From: Prorocentrum cordatum
Lineage: Eukaryota; Sar; Dinophyceae; Prorocentrales; Prorocentraceae
Direction of reading: 5' to 3'
Assembly (NCBI GenBank): GCA_963575745.1
Contig: CAUYUJ010004319.1
Span: forward strand, 1 to 42,500
Length of the DNA stretch: 42,500 nucleotides
The position numbers were made by a program, and so were the translations under genes. This document shows positions 17,587 through 27,491 of the stretch, one piece after another (the first letter of the stretch is position 1; the number at the start of each line of letters is the position of its first letter). The notes under the pieces are model-generated. The model saw nothing but the letters and a program-made list of their open reading frames with translations, was not told the DNA's origin and did not search any database.

Positions 17587-18508
17587 GTCCGTTCGTGAAC
17601 TCTCTGGACTCGCCGAGCGTCGGCCGCGCATTGCCCGCCCCCGACGCCTCCGCAGTCATCGGGTCGAACCTCGAGGCGTCGACGCAAGCGATACCCACCA
17701 GGTAACCAGACGGGTCCCAACGGCTGAGGGCGCCAGTCCCCTGGTCGAGCACGACGTTCTTGCAGTTGCAGCAGGGCCGCCAACCGCTGGAGCCCTTGTA
17801 CGAGAAGGTGTCCTTGCCCGCGCTTTCGTCCATGATCAGCCTGTGGCACTTGAAATGCAACCGAGACGCGCCGACGTCGAAACCGCCGCCTCCTGGCCCG
17901 AGGAAGAGGCGCCGCAGGATGGCCCTCACCACGCCCGCTGCGGTGATATCCTTCTTGTCCTCTGACCGAAGGACTCCCAGCGGGAGCCAGGCGCCCTTTT
18001 CTTGAAGGTATGTGCCCAGCTCCAAAAAACTAATGTACACAACAATGGACGTCCTGCGGTTTGCAGCTTTGAGCTGCGCGCCGGCGACCACGTCGTCGTG
18101 GTAGAGCAGCATCCGCCACGGTTGCGATGGCGACGAAGGAAACACCCGCATCGCCGCCCAGAACCGATCACTCCAAGGCCCCGCCGCGTGGGCCAGCTTG
18201 GGGACGATCTTGTCGGGCAAACATACAGTCCACCTGAACGCTGGGCCACCGTCTCGGCGCGGCAATTCGATAACATCCAGAAGCGGCGCCACCGCGCGAG
18301 CCACGTCGGCGCCCACGGTCGCCGCCGCCACGTGCTCGTCGTCGTCCTGCAGCAGGACGCGAGCCACCCTGCGCGGGGAAGGCGGGTGGAGATCGGTTGG
18401 GCATTTTGAAAAGAAAAAGCCGACCAAACAAAACATCCTTCAAACACATTGCGCATTATGATTTTTGGATTCCGTGCACCTGTCCAGCGCCGCCCGCGAT
18501 ACGCCCCG

Positions 18509-18690
18509 CAGAAGCGCTGCCTCCTGCAGCCTCTGACGCTTGCCAGGAGGCCATCGCTCGGCCATGGCGCCGCCCCCGCCTGGCGCGCCGCCGCGGGCGC
18601 AGAAGCGCTGCCCCCTGCAGCCTCTGACGCTCGGCAGGGGGCCATCGCTCGGCCATGGCGCCGCCCCCGCCTGGCGCGCCGCCGCGGGCG
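18509..18690. repeat. 91-bp tandem duplication
   Basis: Two copies starting CAGAAGCGCTGC at 18509 and 18600 are nearly identical over about 90 bases. GC-rich, no gene. Confidence 0.8.
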
Positions 18691-18769
18691 CCCTTCGAGC
18701 CGTTGAAGTAGGGTGGGTGAGGCGGTGGAAAAGGTTGACAACGGATGACGGATGGGCGACGACGGATGA

Positions 18770-19050
18770 CGGATGGCGGGGCACCGCCGACGACGGATGG
18801 CTGACAACAGGCGATGTACCGCCAGAAGACTCCTGAGCATGGACAGGAAGCGGAGCACCGCCGACGACGGATGGCTGCACACGGGCGGTGCACCGCCAGA
18901 AGAGGCGGGGCATGGACAGGAGGCGGAGTACCGCCGTCGGCGGATGGCTGGCAACGGGCGGTGTACCGCCAGAAGAGTGCGGGGTGTGGACAGGAGGCAA
19001 ACTACCGCCGTCGGCGGATGCTGCCCATGGGCGGTGCACCGCCAGAAATA
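18770..19050. repeat. Palindrome-bearing tandem repeat, about 80-bp units
   Basis: About 3.5 units each carry two palindrome-like cores (for example GGAGCACCGCC and GGCGGTGCACCGCC) plus the phrases CATGGACAGGAGGC and GACGGATGGCTG. Belongs to the GGCGGTGCRCCGCC family found only in the 13.8-kb block. Confidence 0.7.
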
Positions 19051-19284
19051 AGAGGAGCATGGCTACAAGGACGCCGTGCACGAGGAAAGGGAGGCGGACC
19101 ACGGAGGAATATAGTTTTTGTCTAAGCGAGGGAAGTCTGCGCGGGCGGGGGCAGACTTCCAGCGCGCCTCCAGCGCGCCCCAGCGCGCGTCGCAGCGGCT
19201 GGGGACTGAGCAGGGCAGCCGCCGCCGAGCTCAGTCCTTCGAGGTGTTCTTCTTGCTGTACTTCTTGGCCTGTAGAAGGATGAT

Positions 19285-19505
19285 CGGGACGCAAACGCGA
19301 TCGATCGGCGGTCGAACGCGATCGATCGGCGGTCGATCGCGATCGAACGGCGCTCGATCGGCGGTCGATCGATCGATCGGCGGTCGACCGATCCGAACGC
19401 GATCGGTCGGCGGTCGATCGGCGAAATCCTCGATGGGTCGAGCGGTCGATCAGCAAAATCTTCGATCGATCGATCGGCAGTCGAGCGGTCGATCGGCGGA
19501 GCACC
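19285..19505. repeat. GATCGATCGGCGGTC short tandem repeat
   Basis: Variants of GATCGATCGGCGGTC repeat about a dozen times just beyond the 3' end of gene F. The word CGATCG is self-complementary, so the stretch can fold back at many registers. The final copy merges into a GGCGGAGCACCGCC palindrome. Confidence 0.75.
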
Positions 19506-19509
19506 GCCA

Positions 19510-21644
19510 TCCACGATGGATGAAAAGGCCGTTGAGCAGCTCGCGTGCTCGATGGCCGAACGCAGGCCACCGACAGCGGTCTTTGCGTCGGCGAGGGCTG
19601 CCTCCAGGGCCTTCGCCTCGTACGGCAAGCTCGCCCTGGGGTCCTCGAGCGCGGTCTTCGCGGCCTCCCTGAGCTTCGAGAGATCCTTGTGGCTGTCCCT
19701 TCGCGTTCTTCACCGCCCAGGTCGGCACCCTGGAGCAGTCCTCGTCGTCGAGGAGCGATGCGAGCTGCACGTCCCAGGACCCCGTCTTTTCCAGCGTCTT
19801 CATCGCCAACGCCTTGCGGTCCTTGATGGCCTTCTGGACACGCTTCTGCTCGCTGCGTTCCCTCCTGATGCGACTGCGCGAGTCCCTCCCTTTCTTGCCG
19901 TGGTCGTTGCGGCTCCTCGAGCGCTGCTTCTCGCGAGACTGGGAGCGACCCGTCTTGCGGCTGTCCTTCTTGCTGTGCGCCCTGCGGCTCCTCGAGCGGG
20001 CCTTGTCCTTCTTGCTGTGCGCCCTGCGGCTCCTCGAGCGGGCCTTCTCCTTCTTGCTGTGCGCCCTGCGGCTCCTCGAGCGGCGGCCCTTCGCGTCGGC
20101 TCTGCGGGAACCTCTGGAAGAGCGGTGCTTCTGGCGGCTGTCCGCCCTGCGGCCGCGGCTGCTGCGCTTGCGGCCGCGGCGGGGGAAGCGGTCCGTGCCG
20201 TCGCCGCTGCTGGAGTGGCCCCGCTTCAGCTGGCGGTTCTGCGAACAGTCGCTGTCGCCGCTCCGACTCGTCGAACGGCGACCAGCGCCTGTGGGGCCCT
20301 CGTAGCCACCGCTCGGCGAGCGGTGCGTCTTTTGCGGGAGTGGCTCCACGGCTCTCTCATGCTTCGGTGGGGATGGCCTCGGCGGCTTCCTGTTCTGGCG
20401 GAGCTCCTGCCTCACTGTCTCTTCGATGTTCTCCTGCCTGCTGCCCTCGATGCGGATGCGGTAACAATCCTGCTTCAAGTCGGAATTGTACCTCACGTCG
20501 TTGTTGGCACGGACGGCGTCCGCGTCGTACCCTCCTGGGCCCAGACGGACAAGGGCTTCCAATCCCCGCCCTTGGTCTCCGTGAGGCGTTCCTTCCTCGA
20601 GACGCTGAGGACCCTCACCAGCTCCTCTTCGAACTGAGCGTTGTTCTCAATGGAAGGGTCGTCCATCGAGCGCCAGAACGCCTGCTGGTCCGCCTTGCGC
20701 ATGAGAGCGAACGAGCGCGGTGGCCAGTGCGCATAGCAGCGCTGCACCATCGAACTCTTGCTGTTGCAGCTCCCACACCACCACGTGTTGGCGCTCTTCT
20801 GGGCGAGCCTGAAGCGGACGCTCTCCGCATCCCGACCGCACTTGGCGCACGTCGGGCCTGGACAGGGTGGGTCGTAGCCCGTCGTGAAGCGGCCGTAGTC
20901 ATCTTTTGCTTCGTCCGTGGCGGCCTCGAACGTGTCTGAGGGCGCGGCCTGCGGCTCCTCTGCTGCCGCCTCTGCCTCCGTCGGCGCTGCATCCTGACGC
21001 TGCTGCTGTGGCTCTGCATCCTCCTCCGCTGCCGGCGGTGCTTGCGAGGCTGCAACCGACTTCTTGTCGTGCTGCGTCTGGGCCTGCTGCTGTGGCTCTG
21101 CCTCGTCCGCCCCTGCTGCTGCGTCCTCCGCCGTCGAAGGTGCCGCCGCTGCTGGCTTCTTCTTCGCTTTCTGTTTGGCCTTTGCCTTGGGCTCCGCGCT
21201 CGCCTTTGCCTTCGCAGGCGGCGCGCCGCCGCCCTTCTTCGCGGTCAAGAACTGAGAAAGCGAGCGCTGCGACGGGGGCTGCTTGGCGGGCGGCACGGCG
21301 GCGGGGCGCCTGAGGAGAGGCCGCCCCGCCTTCCCCGCCTTTGGTTTCGCAGCGGCCGCGACCTCCTCAGGCACGCGCTGCGGGGGCTCCTGCGGAGTCG
21401 CAGGCGAGGAGGCCTTGGGCCAAGGCGGAGCTGCACTGGCCTCCGCCGAGGTGTCGCCTTCCTCGGCCTTCACAGAACCAAGCTCCTGCGGCCTCGAGCC
21501 TGCTTCCTGCGGCTCGTTCTTGAACGAGTCTGCTGCCTGCGGCCTCGAGCCTTCTTCCTGCGAGCTGTCTTCGGACGGCGCGGGTGACTTGACGCCCTCG
21601 TGCAAGAAGGGGGGCACGGGCGACTCCTCCTCGGCGGCCGCCAT
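19510..21644 (-). pseudogene. Gene F: zinc-finger protein with RS-rich tail, frame interrupted
   Basis: The ATG at 21644 opens a low-complexity A/P/E/K-rich region. At about residues 125-132 lies QRSLSQFL, close to the PCNA-binding (PIP-box) pattern QxxLxxF-aromatic/L. A CxxxxCxxC...CxxC finger with WWCGSCNSK and HWPP follows at about 260-305. After a one-base frame change near 20535 comes a helical part, then an RS-rich domain including a 14-residue repeat (ARSRSRRAHSKKDK type; 42-bp DNA repeats at 19971, 20013 and 20055). A second one-base frame change near 19690 leads to an ordinary-looking helical end (KLREAAKTALED). Both changes lie in G runs, so sequencing error or recent decay is possible. 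A nuclear or RNA/DNA-associated role is inferred from composition only. It lies between genes G and E on the same strand. Confidence 0.55.
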
Positions 21645-21830
21645 GGCCCGCGGCGCCGCGGCCCCCGCGGCCGCGCGCGCGGCCCCCGCGGCCGCGCGCC
21701 AGCACAAAACGGCTGTCGAGAACACGGCGCGAGGATGAAAGGGAACAAGGGGCAAGGCGGATGAGAGAGCAGGTTGGTTCTGGAGAAGTGGACAAGGCTG
21801 CGCAACACAGCCTACACAATTGGAACAACA

Positions 21831-22361
21831 GGCGGTGCGCCGCCGAAAACGCGCGGCGCGATGCGACAGCCGCGACAAGGAAAACAAATGATCGGCGTGG
21901 CGCTCACGAATATACATGCAAACAATGGGCGGTGCGCCGCCGACGACGAGGATCGATGGGCGGTGCGCCGCCGACGAACTTGTCTAACCATGCAATGGGC
22001 GGTGTGCCGCCGACAACGACGATCGAAGGGCGGTGCGCCGCCGACGAAATTGTGCAACCATACAATGCGCGCTGCGCCGCCGACAACGACGACCGATTGG
22101 CGGTGCACCGCCGACGAGATTGCCCAATCATAAATTGGGCGGTGCGCCGCCGACAAGTCCAACCGATGGGCGGTGCACCGCCGACGAAATTGTCTAATCA
22201 TACAATGGGCGGTGCGCCGCCGACAACGACGACCCATGGGCGGTGCGCCGCCGACGAAATTGTGCAACCAGGCAATGGGCGGCGCACCGCCGACGGAAAC
22301 GTCAAACAAAACAAAGGGCGGAGCACAGCGGACAAGTCCAACCGATGGGCGGTGCGCCGCC
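21831..22361. repeat. Palindrome array with alternating 31/39-bp spacing
   Basis: The GGCGGTGCGCCGCC core (or the perfect palindrome GGCGGTGCACCGCC) starts at 21928, 21959, 21998, 22029, 22068, 22099, 22138, 22169, 22208, 22239 and 22278. The distances alternate exactly between 31 and 39 bases, giving a 70-bp dimeric unit. A lone copy sits at 21831 and further copies at about 22317 and 22348. The two spacer types differ: CGACAACGACGATCGAT and GACGAAATTGTGCAACCATACAA. Not coding. Confidence 0.9.
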
Positions 22362-22374
22362 GACGACTACGTGG

Positions 22375-22560
22375 TGGCAAGGTTGTGATGCTGATGGCGG
22401 TGACGACGATGATGCTGGTGGTGACGATGATGGTGGTGGCGAGGTGCTGACGATGATTTCTGGTGATGGTGAGGTGGTGATGGCGAGGTGGCGATGGTGA
22501 TGTGGTGGTGAAGGTGAGATGGCGAGATGGCGATGGTGATGGTGATGGCGATTCCGACGA
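22375..22560. repeat. GATG/GGTGATG-rich microsatellite
   Basis: Imperfect GATGGTG-type repeats between the palindrome array and the 10-bp fold-back array. No gene. Confidence 0.7.
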
Positions 22561-22607
22561 ATCGGAACGAGCTCGGCGCGGCTGCGCTGAGGGCTGCGTT
22601 CCTGCGC

Positions 22608-22985
22608 CGCGTATCGCGGCGTATCCTGGCGTATCCTGGCGTATCCTGGCGTATCCTGGCGCATCGCGCGACGGCGCGCCGCGATACGCCAGGATACGCC
22701 AGGATACGCCGCGATGCGCCAGGATACGCCCGTATCGCGGCGTATCCTGGCGTATCCTGGCGTATCGCGCTCCGCGGCACCCCGCGATACGCCAGGATAC
22801 GCCAGGATACGCCAGGATACAGGATACGGGCGTATCCTGGCGTATCCTGGCGTATCGCGGCGTATCTTGGCGTATCCTGGCGTATCGCGTCGCGCCGTCG
22901 CGCGATGCGCCGCGATGCGCCAGGATGCGCCAGGATACGCCAGGATGCGCCAGGATACGCCAGGATACGCCGCGATACGCGGCGC
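22608..22985. repeat. 10-bp repeats in alternating orientation (fold-back array)
   Basis: Runs of GCGTATCCTG occur in one orientation and then as the complement, CAGGATACGC, in at least three alternations: forward about 22608-22675, reverse 22680-22730, forward 22730-22770, reverse 22780-22825, forward 22828-22890, reverse 22905-22980. Each forward/reverse pair can form a long hairpin. The unit length is about one helical turn. Confidence 0.85.
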
Positions 22986-23024
22986 AGGAAACCAGCCCTC
23001 ATCGCAGCCGCGCCGAGATCGTTC

Positions 23025-23315
23025 CCCTCTCCTCCTCCTCCTCCTCATTCTCTTTCCTCACCACTCCTCCTCCTGCTGCTCCTCCTCCTCCTCCTCCCCC
23101 TCCTCCTCCGATGGTGGTGATCGGAATGATGATGGTGAGAATGATGATGAAAAATGGTGGGGAAGGACTCCTCCCCCCCCCTTCCTCCTCCTCCTCCTCC
23201 TCCTCCTCATTCCCCTCCTCCTCTTCCTCGCCCTCTCCTCGCCACCACTCCTCCTCTTCCTTCTCCTCCTATGGGGGTGATCGGAATGATGAGGATGAGA
23301 ATGGCAATGCTACTC

Positions 23316-23348
<33 letters not shown>

Positions 23349-23390
23349 GTGATGTTGATGACGATGATGTTGATGATGATGATCGCAGTT
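23025..23390. repeat. TCC and GAT microsatellites
   Basis: TCC repeats at 23025-23110 and 23180-23270, and a GAT repeat at 23313-23380. Open frames across them are artefacts. Confidence 0.85.
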
Positions 23391-23394
23391 TTCC

Positions 23395-23790
23395 AAGAAA
23401 GAATGGCGGACCCGCCAAAAATAAGAGTGCGCGCACGGCCCGCGCGCGCGCGAGCGACCGCGCGGATGCGCCGAAGAGTTGCGGGGGTCAGAAGCCGACC
23501 GACAGCCTTTCCGCCCCACCCCGATTCTCATGCCCCTCCCCATGCCGCACCCCCCTCCCATGCTCCTCTCCATGCCCCTTCCCTCCGCACCTCCCTCACC
23601 GTGCCCCTCCCCGATCTGTCAGTCGGCGTCGAACCCCCGCGGGGCCCAAGGCGGCCTACGCGGCCGATGCAAGCCCTGCGCGGGCGGCGCGGCGGGCTGC
23701 TAGGCCGACGAGGCGGCCGAAGAGGGCGGCCGACGAGGCGGCCGAAGGGGGCGGCCGACGCCGCCGCGACGGGAGGGCCCCAACGTGGCC
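23395..23790. other. GC-rich spacer, no gene
   Basis: Contains CGCGCG runs near 23440, CCCCTCCC-type phrases at 23510-23610 and a GGCGGCCGACGAGGCGGCCGA repeat near 23690-23760. I see nothing coding here. Confidence 0.45.
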
Positions 23791-24531
23791 TCACGACGCG
23801 TTGTTGGAGAGCCAGCTGGCCAGCGTCTCCTGCAGGTCGGCGAGGGCCGCCTGCTCGGCGCGGAACGCCACGGCCGACCGCTCCGCCACTGCCAGGCAGG
23901 CCGCCGAGCACATCCTCGCCCTCGTGACGCTGTCGAGGATCACCTGCGCCTGCGCTGAGTTCAGCTGCACGGTGGCCTCGGGCGCGATGTTGGCGCTGAC
24001 GGGCGCGCTCGCTCCGCTCATGTTGAGCTGAAGCGGACCGCCCTTGCCGCTGCCCTTCGGGGAGGCCGCCGCCACTGCACTCTGGCTGAGTGGAGCGACC
24101 TGCTCGGGAGGCTGGTACGGCGCACTGCGAGCGCCACGGCGGCGGTTGTTCTTGCACCACTGCTCGTCGTTGGCCTTCTGCCAGCGCTCCCACTCGCCCG
24201 TGTCCTCAGTCCACTCCTCGACCTTCAAGCGCGCCCCGCGATCGCTCGCGCCATTCGTCGAACCTCGAAGGCGCTCGGACCTCGGTGAGCCGAGCGCCAC
24301 CGAGGTTCGCCGAAAGACGTGGGCAAGCAATCGTTTGGGCGCGCCGACCTCGGCGATGGCCAGTTGAAGATCCGCGTCGACATCCTCGAGGAGGTGGTAG
24401 CTCGACTTCACCAAGTGCGTCTTGAGCCTCGACAGGGCCTCATCTCGCGACGCGCCCTTGAAGAAACTCCCGCCTTTCGAGCAGGTCCCCGACAACGGGC
24501 ACGTGCACCCGAAGACGCTGATCATGGGCAT
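23791..24531 (-). CDS. Gene G: 246-aa protein with an N-terminal Cys/His motif
   Basis: The ATG at 24531 begins MPMISVFGCTCPLSGTC; the open frame extends upstream, but only into GGCGGTGC-repeat and low-complexity sequence, so this start is preferred. Residues 9-45 carry C-x-C-x5-C and HLVKSSYH, which could form a C2H2-type zinc finger. About 100-140 is W-, K- and R-rich (EEWTEDTGEWERWQ, then a basic NNRRRGAR). The C-terminal 80 residues form a predicted alanine-rich helix ending SNNAS. No catalytic signature. It belongs to the minus-strand row H-G-F-E inside the 13.8-kb block. A DNA-binding accessory role is a guess. Confidence 0.6.
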   Translation of the reverse strand: MPMISVFGCTCPLSGTCSKGGSFFKGASRDEALSRLKTHLVKSSYHLLEDVDADLQLAIAEVGAPKRLLAHVFRRTSVALGSPRSERLRGSTNGASDRGARLKVEEWTEDTGEWERWQKANDEQWCKNNRRRGARSAPYQPPEQVAPLSQSAVAAASPKGSGKGGPLQLNMSGASAPVSANIAPEATVQLNSAQAQVILDSVTRARMCSAACLAVAERSAVAFRAEQAALADLQETLASWLSNNAS

Positions 24532-24749
24532 CTCGCGAAGAGAAGAGCTCGATGGCGCACTGGAGGCCCGCGATCGAGAGCGCGCCAAAGACGGCGCGAA
24601 GGGAGGCGGCCGCGAAGGCTGCGAGAGCGCGCCGAGGACGGCGGATGGGCGCCCGCGAAGGCGCGCGCGGGAAAAGCGCGGCGCAAGCGCAGCCTGGAGC
24701 CTGCGGCTGCGGAAAACATCATAAGAGGAATGGAGGAGGCGTGCAGGGG

Positions 24750-24895
24750 GCGTGGAGCACGCACAGGCGGTACACCGCCGAAGCTGAATGGGGGGGAGTG
24801 CTGGGAGTCCAGCGCGCGCGGGCGGTGCACCGCCGAAGTTAGGCGGAGTGCCGCCGACGAGAGCCCATGACAGGCGGTGCCCCGCCGATTTTTTG
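24750..24895. repeat. Palindrome copies upstream of gene G
   Basis: Four GGCGGTNCNCCGCC-type cores (near 24767, 24821, 24843 and 24873) lie in the promoter-side spacer of gene G. Same family as the large arrays. Confidence 0.65.
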
Positions 24896-25156
24896 CTGGC
24901 GACGCGCGCAAAGGATATTCGCGAACGGTCCCGCGAGCGCGGCGCACGCCTACCGCGACAGCCGCCAGCGGCGAAGAACGGCACCTGAAAATCGGAAAAT
25001 CAGATGCCGACTGAAACTTCCACTCCGCTCTCTTTCCATTTGTCTCCTGGCTCACCGTCCATCACCTCTCCGCTCTCACGCCCCCCCGCCCCTCATGGAT
25101 GTTTCAGTCGGCGTCTGACCTCCGAGGGGGTTGTCAAAGCCCGCGGCCCGCGAGTC

Positions 25157-26227
25157 TCAGAGGCACAGCCCGCGGTTCTTGGAAGGCATCGCCTTGACCG
25201 TCAGGGGCAGTGGAGGCGGCCGCGCGGCCGCTGCCTTTGCCGCGGGCGCCGAACTCGCGGCCGTCGGCCGCGGGGGCGGCGGTGGCGGCGGTGGCGGCGG
25301 CGGCGTCGGCGCGAGGTACGGGCCGCCGCCGCTGTCCTGGAGCGAGCGGCGCGGTGGCGCGCGGCCGCATTTGGAGGCGTACCACTCCGACTTGGGGCCT
25401 GAACCACCACGGTTGCCCCAGCGCTTCCCGCTCTTGCGCCACGTCTGGCCGCGCCAGAATTGCGGGCCACCGTGCATGGGCGCGGGCGGCCCCCTGCTGG
25501 CGCGACCCCAGATGCCGACGTAGCGCTGCAGCAGCTCCAGTGGCTCCTGGACGTGCTTGGAGTTCCAGGCGATCGGCGCGCTCTCGCTCAGCAGCGAGCG
25601 CAAGAACTTGTACGCCTGCACCACGTCCTCTGGCGCCGCAGACGCTTTCGGCACTTCGGGTACCTTGGCGACGAAGGCGCCCACGTTGGGCGCGCCTGAG
25701 GCGCCCACGTTGGGCGCGCCTGCTGGCGGTTGCGCCTGGCGCCACGGCGGCTGAGGCTTCTCCGACGGCGGCTGCTGCTGCTGCTGCTGCACCTCCTGCT
25801 GCTGCTGCTGCTGCTCCGCCCGCCACGTGCCGCCAGCGTCTCGGGTGCGACGTGGCGGCGACTTCGGCGCCGCGCCCTGATTGTGGACGGGGATGAGCGT
25901 CGGTCCTTGCTTCGCCTCTGGCGAGGGGTCGCTGCTGCTGCTGCCAGGGCACTCCGCCGTCTGCCAGCCTGGCGGCGCGGGATCGGCGATGATGTCATCC
26001 ATGCCTGCCTCCTGCGCAAGGCAAGGTAAACGCCGAGAGCACCGTCGCTTCTGGGCCCTGCCCCGCCGCCGCCTGCATCCAGGCCAACGCGGGCGAACGG
26101 GGGCGGGGCCGCATGGGCGTCGGGCGCGCTCGATCCGTTTCCCTCGAGCCTGGGCGAACATCTCGAAGAGGTTCAAGGCTTCGGCGACCTGCTCGAAAAG
26201 CGACTGGCTCGCATCTGAAGCCGCCAT
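25157..26227 (-). CDS. Gene H: Q- and P-rich protein of unknown function, two exons
   Basis: The proposed start is ATG at 26227 (MAASDASQSLFEQVAEALNL), with exon 1 26150-26227 and exon 2 25157-26011. The 138-bp intron begins GC (CCCAG|GCTCGAG) and ends GCGCAG|GAGG, both sides in phase 0. The product of about 310 aa has glutamine runs, a duplicated APNVGA phrase, a helical stretch (EDVVQAYKFLRSLL...LLQRYVGIW, about residues 145-190), a G/W/R-rich part and a polyproline run before the stop. Polyglutamine and polyproline suggest a scaffold or transcription-type protein, nothing firmer. The intron model rests on fit alone, since the frame is also open through it. Confidence 0.5.
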   Translation of the reverse strand: MAASDASQSLFEQVAEALNLFEMFAQARGKRIERARRPCGPAPVRPRWPGCRRRRGRAQKRRCSRRLPCLAQEAGMDDIIADPAPPGWQTAECPGSSSSDPSPEAKQGPTLIPVHNQGAAPKSPPRRTRDAGGTWRAEQQQQQQEVQQQQQQPPSEKPQPPWRQAQPPAGAPNVGASGAPNVGAFVAKVPEVPKASAAPEDVVQAYKFLRSLLSESAPIAWNSKHVQEPLELLQRYVGIWGRASRGPPAPMHGGPQFWRGQTWRKSGKRWGNRGGSGPKSEWYASKCGRAPPRRSLQDSGGGPYLAPTPPPPPPPPPPPRPTAASSAPAAKAAAARPPPLPLTVKAMPSKNRGLCL

Positions 26228-26529
26228 GTGCACCTCAACAGGAATCCAGGAAATCAGCCTGCACTGCCCAAGCGGACGCTTCGGGCTGAGCAGGCGTTTT
26301 CTGAATTCCCAGCGCCTCCGCGGAGTTGTCCATGGCGCTGCTGGCCGCGCCCTCGCTCGCCATGCGCCCGCGAAGCGCCCGCGGCCGCTGGCGGCAGCGG
26401 CGCGGGGAGGGGCGCCGCGGGACCCGCGGGGAGGGCTGCTTGAATTGAAAAGGCGCGGGGGGAGCGGCGGAGGGAGGCGGGCAAGGGCGAGGCAGCGGTC
26501 AGAGAAATGAGAACGCCCATGGTAATGGA

Positions 26530-26580
26530 ACCAGCGAAGGCGGAACACCGCCGACAACAGATGGAGGCGGTGCACCGCCA
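26530..26580. repeat. Two palindrome copies
   Basis: GCGGAACACCGCC and GGCGGTGCACCGCC sit upstream of gene H. Same family as the arrays elsewhere in the block. Confidence 0.6.
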
Positions 26581-26853
26581 GGCAAACCTTCCAAGAAATA
26601 CGAAGAACCGCCTGAGCAGCGCAAGGACAAGCAAGGCCCGATAAGATTACGATCCGATTTCGATCCGAGTTCCTTGTTTTCTGAACGCAGGCTGCGCGCC
26701 CCACGCGCCGCCCGCGGCAAATCCGACTGAGAGTCATGCATCGCGCCACCGAAGCAGGTCGCCTCAGAACTCGCTCTTGCGAGCCTCCAGCTCGCTCTGC
26801 ACCAGCGCCTTGGCCCAGGCGATGGCGGCCTCCTGAGTGGCAGATGAAAACCG

Positions 26854-27406
26854 TCATAAACGCAAAGTGGCCCGCGGGGTCTCTTTGCGCATATGATTGG
26901 AGCGAGGCCACGCGCGGCCGCAACAACGCGCTCCGCCGCCGCGCATCGAGCCCCGTGGCCACGCCGATTGGAGGAGATGGGACCCAAAAGTGTCCTTCTC
27001 CTTGCCGTTCCTGTACTTCTTGCTCTTGGTGCCGCCTGGCCCGCTGCGCCCGCTCCTGAAGAGAATCTGGCTGCGAGTGGTCTCGTCGTCATACCGCGGT
27101 GCTTTCAGCTTGCATGCTGCCGCCTTCGCCTTCGCAGTCTTCTTCGGTGTTGCCTCGGCTTTTGCCTTTGCCTTTGCCTTCGCCGCCGATGGCTTCGCCG
27201 TGCCATCTGAAGCCTTTGTCTTCGCCAAGGCCGCCACTGCGTCGGACTTCCTCCGCTTCTTCTCGCCCTTCTCCGCTTTCCAGCCAGAGGAAGTACGTTG
27301 CCCCGCCGCTTGGAGGAGAACCAGGGCAGCGTCGGCAGGCAGCTTCGCCAGCGGCAGTGTCGGATCCACCTTGACAGCGGCAAGTGGCAATAACCAATCG
27401 CCGCGC
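26854..27406 (-). CDS. Gene J: lysine/alanine-rich basic protein, partial
   Basis: An open minus-strand frame reads LPLAAVKVDPTLPLAKLPAD, then a helical part, then a lysine/alanine-rich stretch (KAKAKAKAEATPKK) and a basic arginine-rich tail. There is no good ATG at its start; a CAG at 27407-27409 could be an intron acceptor, so upstream exons are missing. The composition resembles histone-like or other DNA-compacting basic proteins, but no family is recognised. It begins about 85 bases after the gene I stop on the same strand and may be a 3' exon of an alternative transcript. Confidence 0.35.
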
Positions 27407-27491
27407 CTGCGACGCCCCGCAGAGGGCGCGCCGCTGCCTTGGGCAGAGGCGCGCCCCCGTGAATCGCGGAGGCCGCGGAGGCGGGTCCAGG

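Larger units (their letters stand above)
16360..18368 (-). pseudogene. Gene E: broken homologue of the gene D transposase-like protein
   Basis: Minus-strand protein blocks in changing frames match gene D in order: IVVYISFLELG and AILRRLF, then DESAGKD...KGSSGW...CCNCKN, then VPKHHYLWH and CFVLERKHK, and a C-terminal part (GAITCRRAAVGGLVYGSGG, 16370-16560). The first visible exon starts at 18368 after CGCGCAG. Frame changes occur near 17520-17590, 17080, 16865 and 16560-16640. Two of these coincide with hairpin insertions that could be spliced out; the other two look like single-base losses in short G/C runs. It is the 3'-most gene of the minus-strand row, the same relative place gene D has in its row. 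Upstream exons were not found. Confidence 0.65.

Noticed and set aside
21700-21722. Relict spliced leader upstream of gene F (minus strand, AGCCGTTTTGTGCT)
   Set aside because: Only the middle resembles the leader, with an extra base and a wrong 3' end; too weak to call next to the clear relicts of genes B, C and D.
21831-22361. CRISPR-like array of palindromic repeats with spacers
   Set aside because: Spacers fall into two repeated classes rather than being unique, there are no cas genes, and the genome is eukaryotic. It is a tandem palindromic repeat.
22302-23048. Minus- and plus-strand frames over the 10-bp fold-back array
   Set aside because: The same repeat is open in both strands; its peptides are simple repeats of the 10-base unit.
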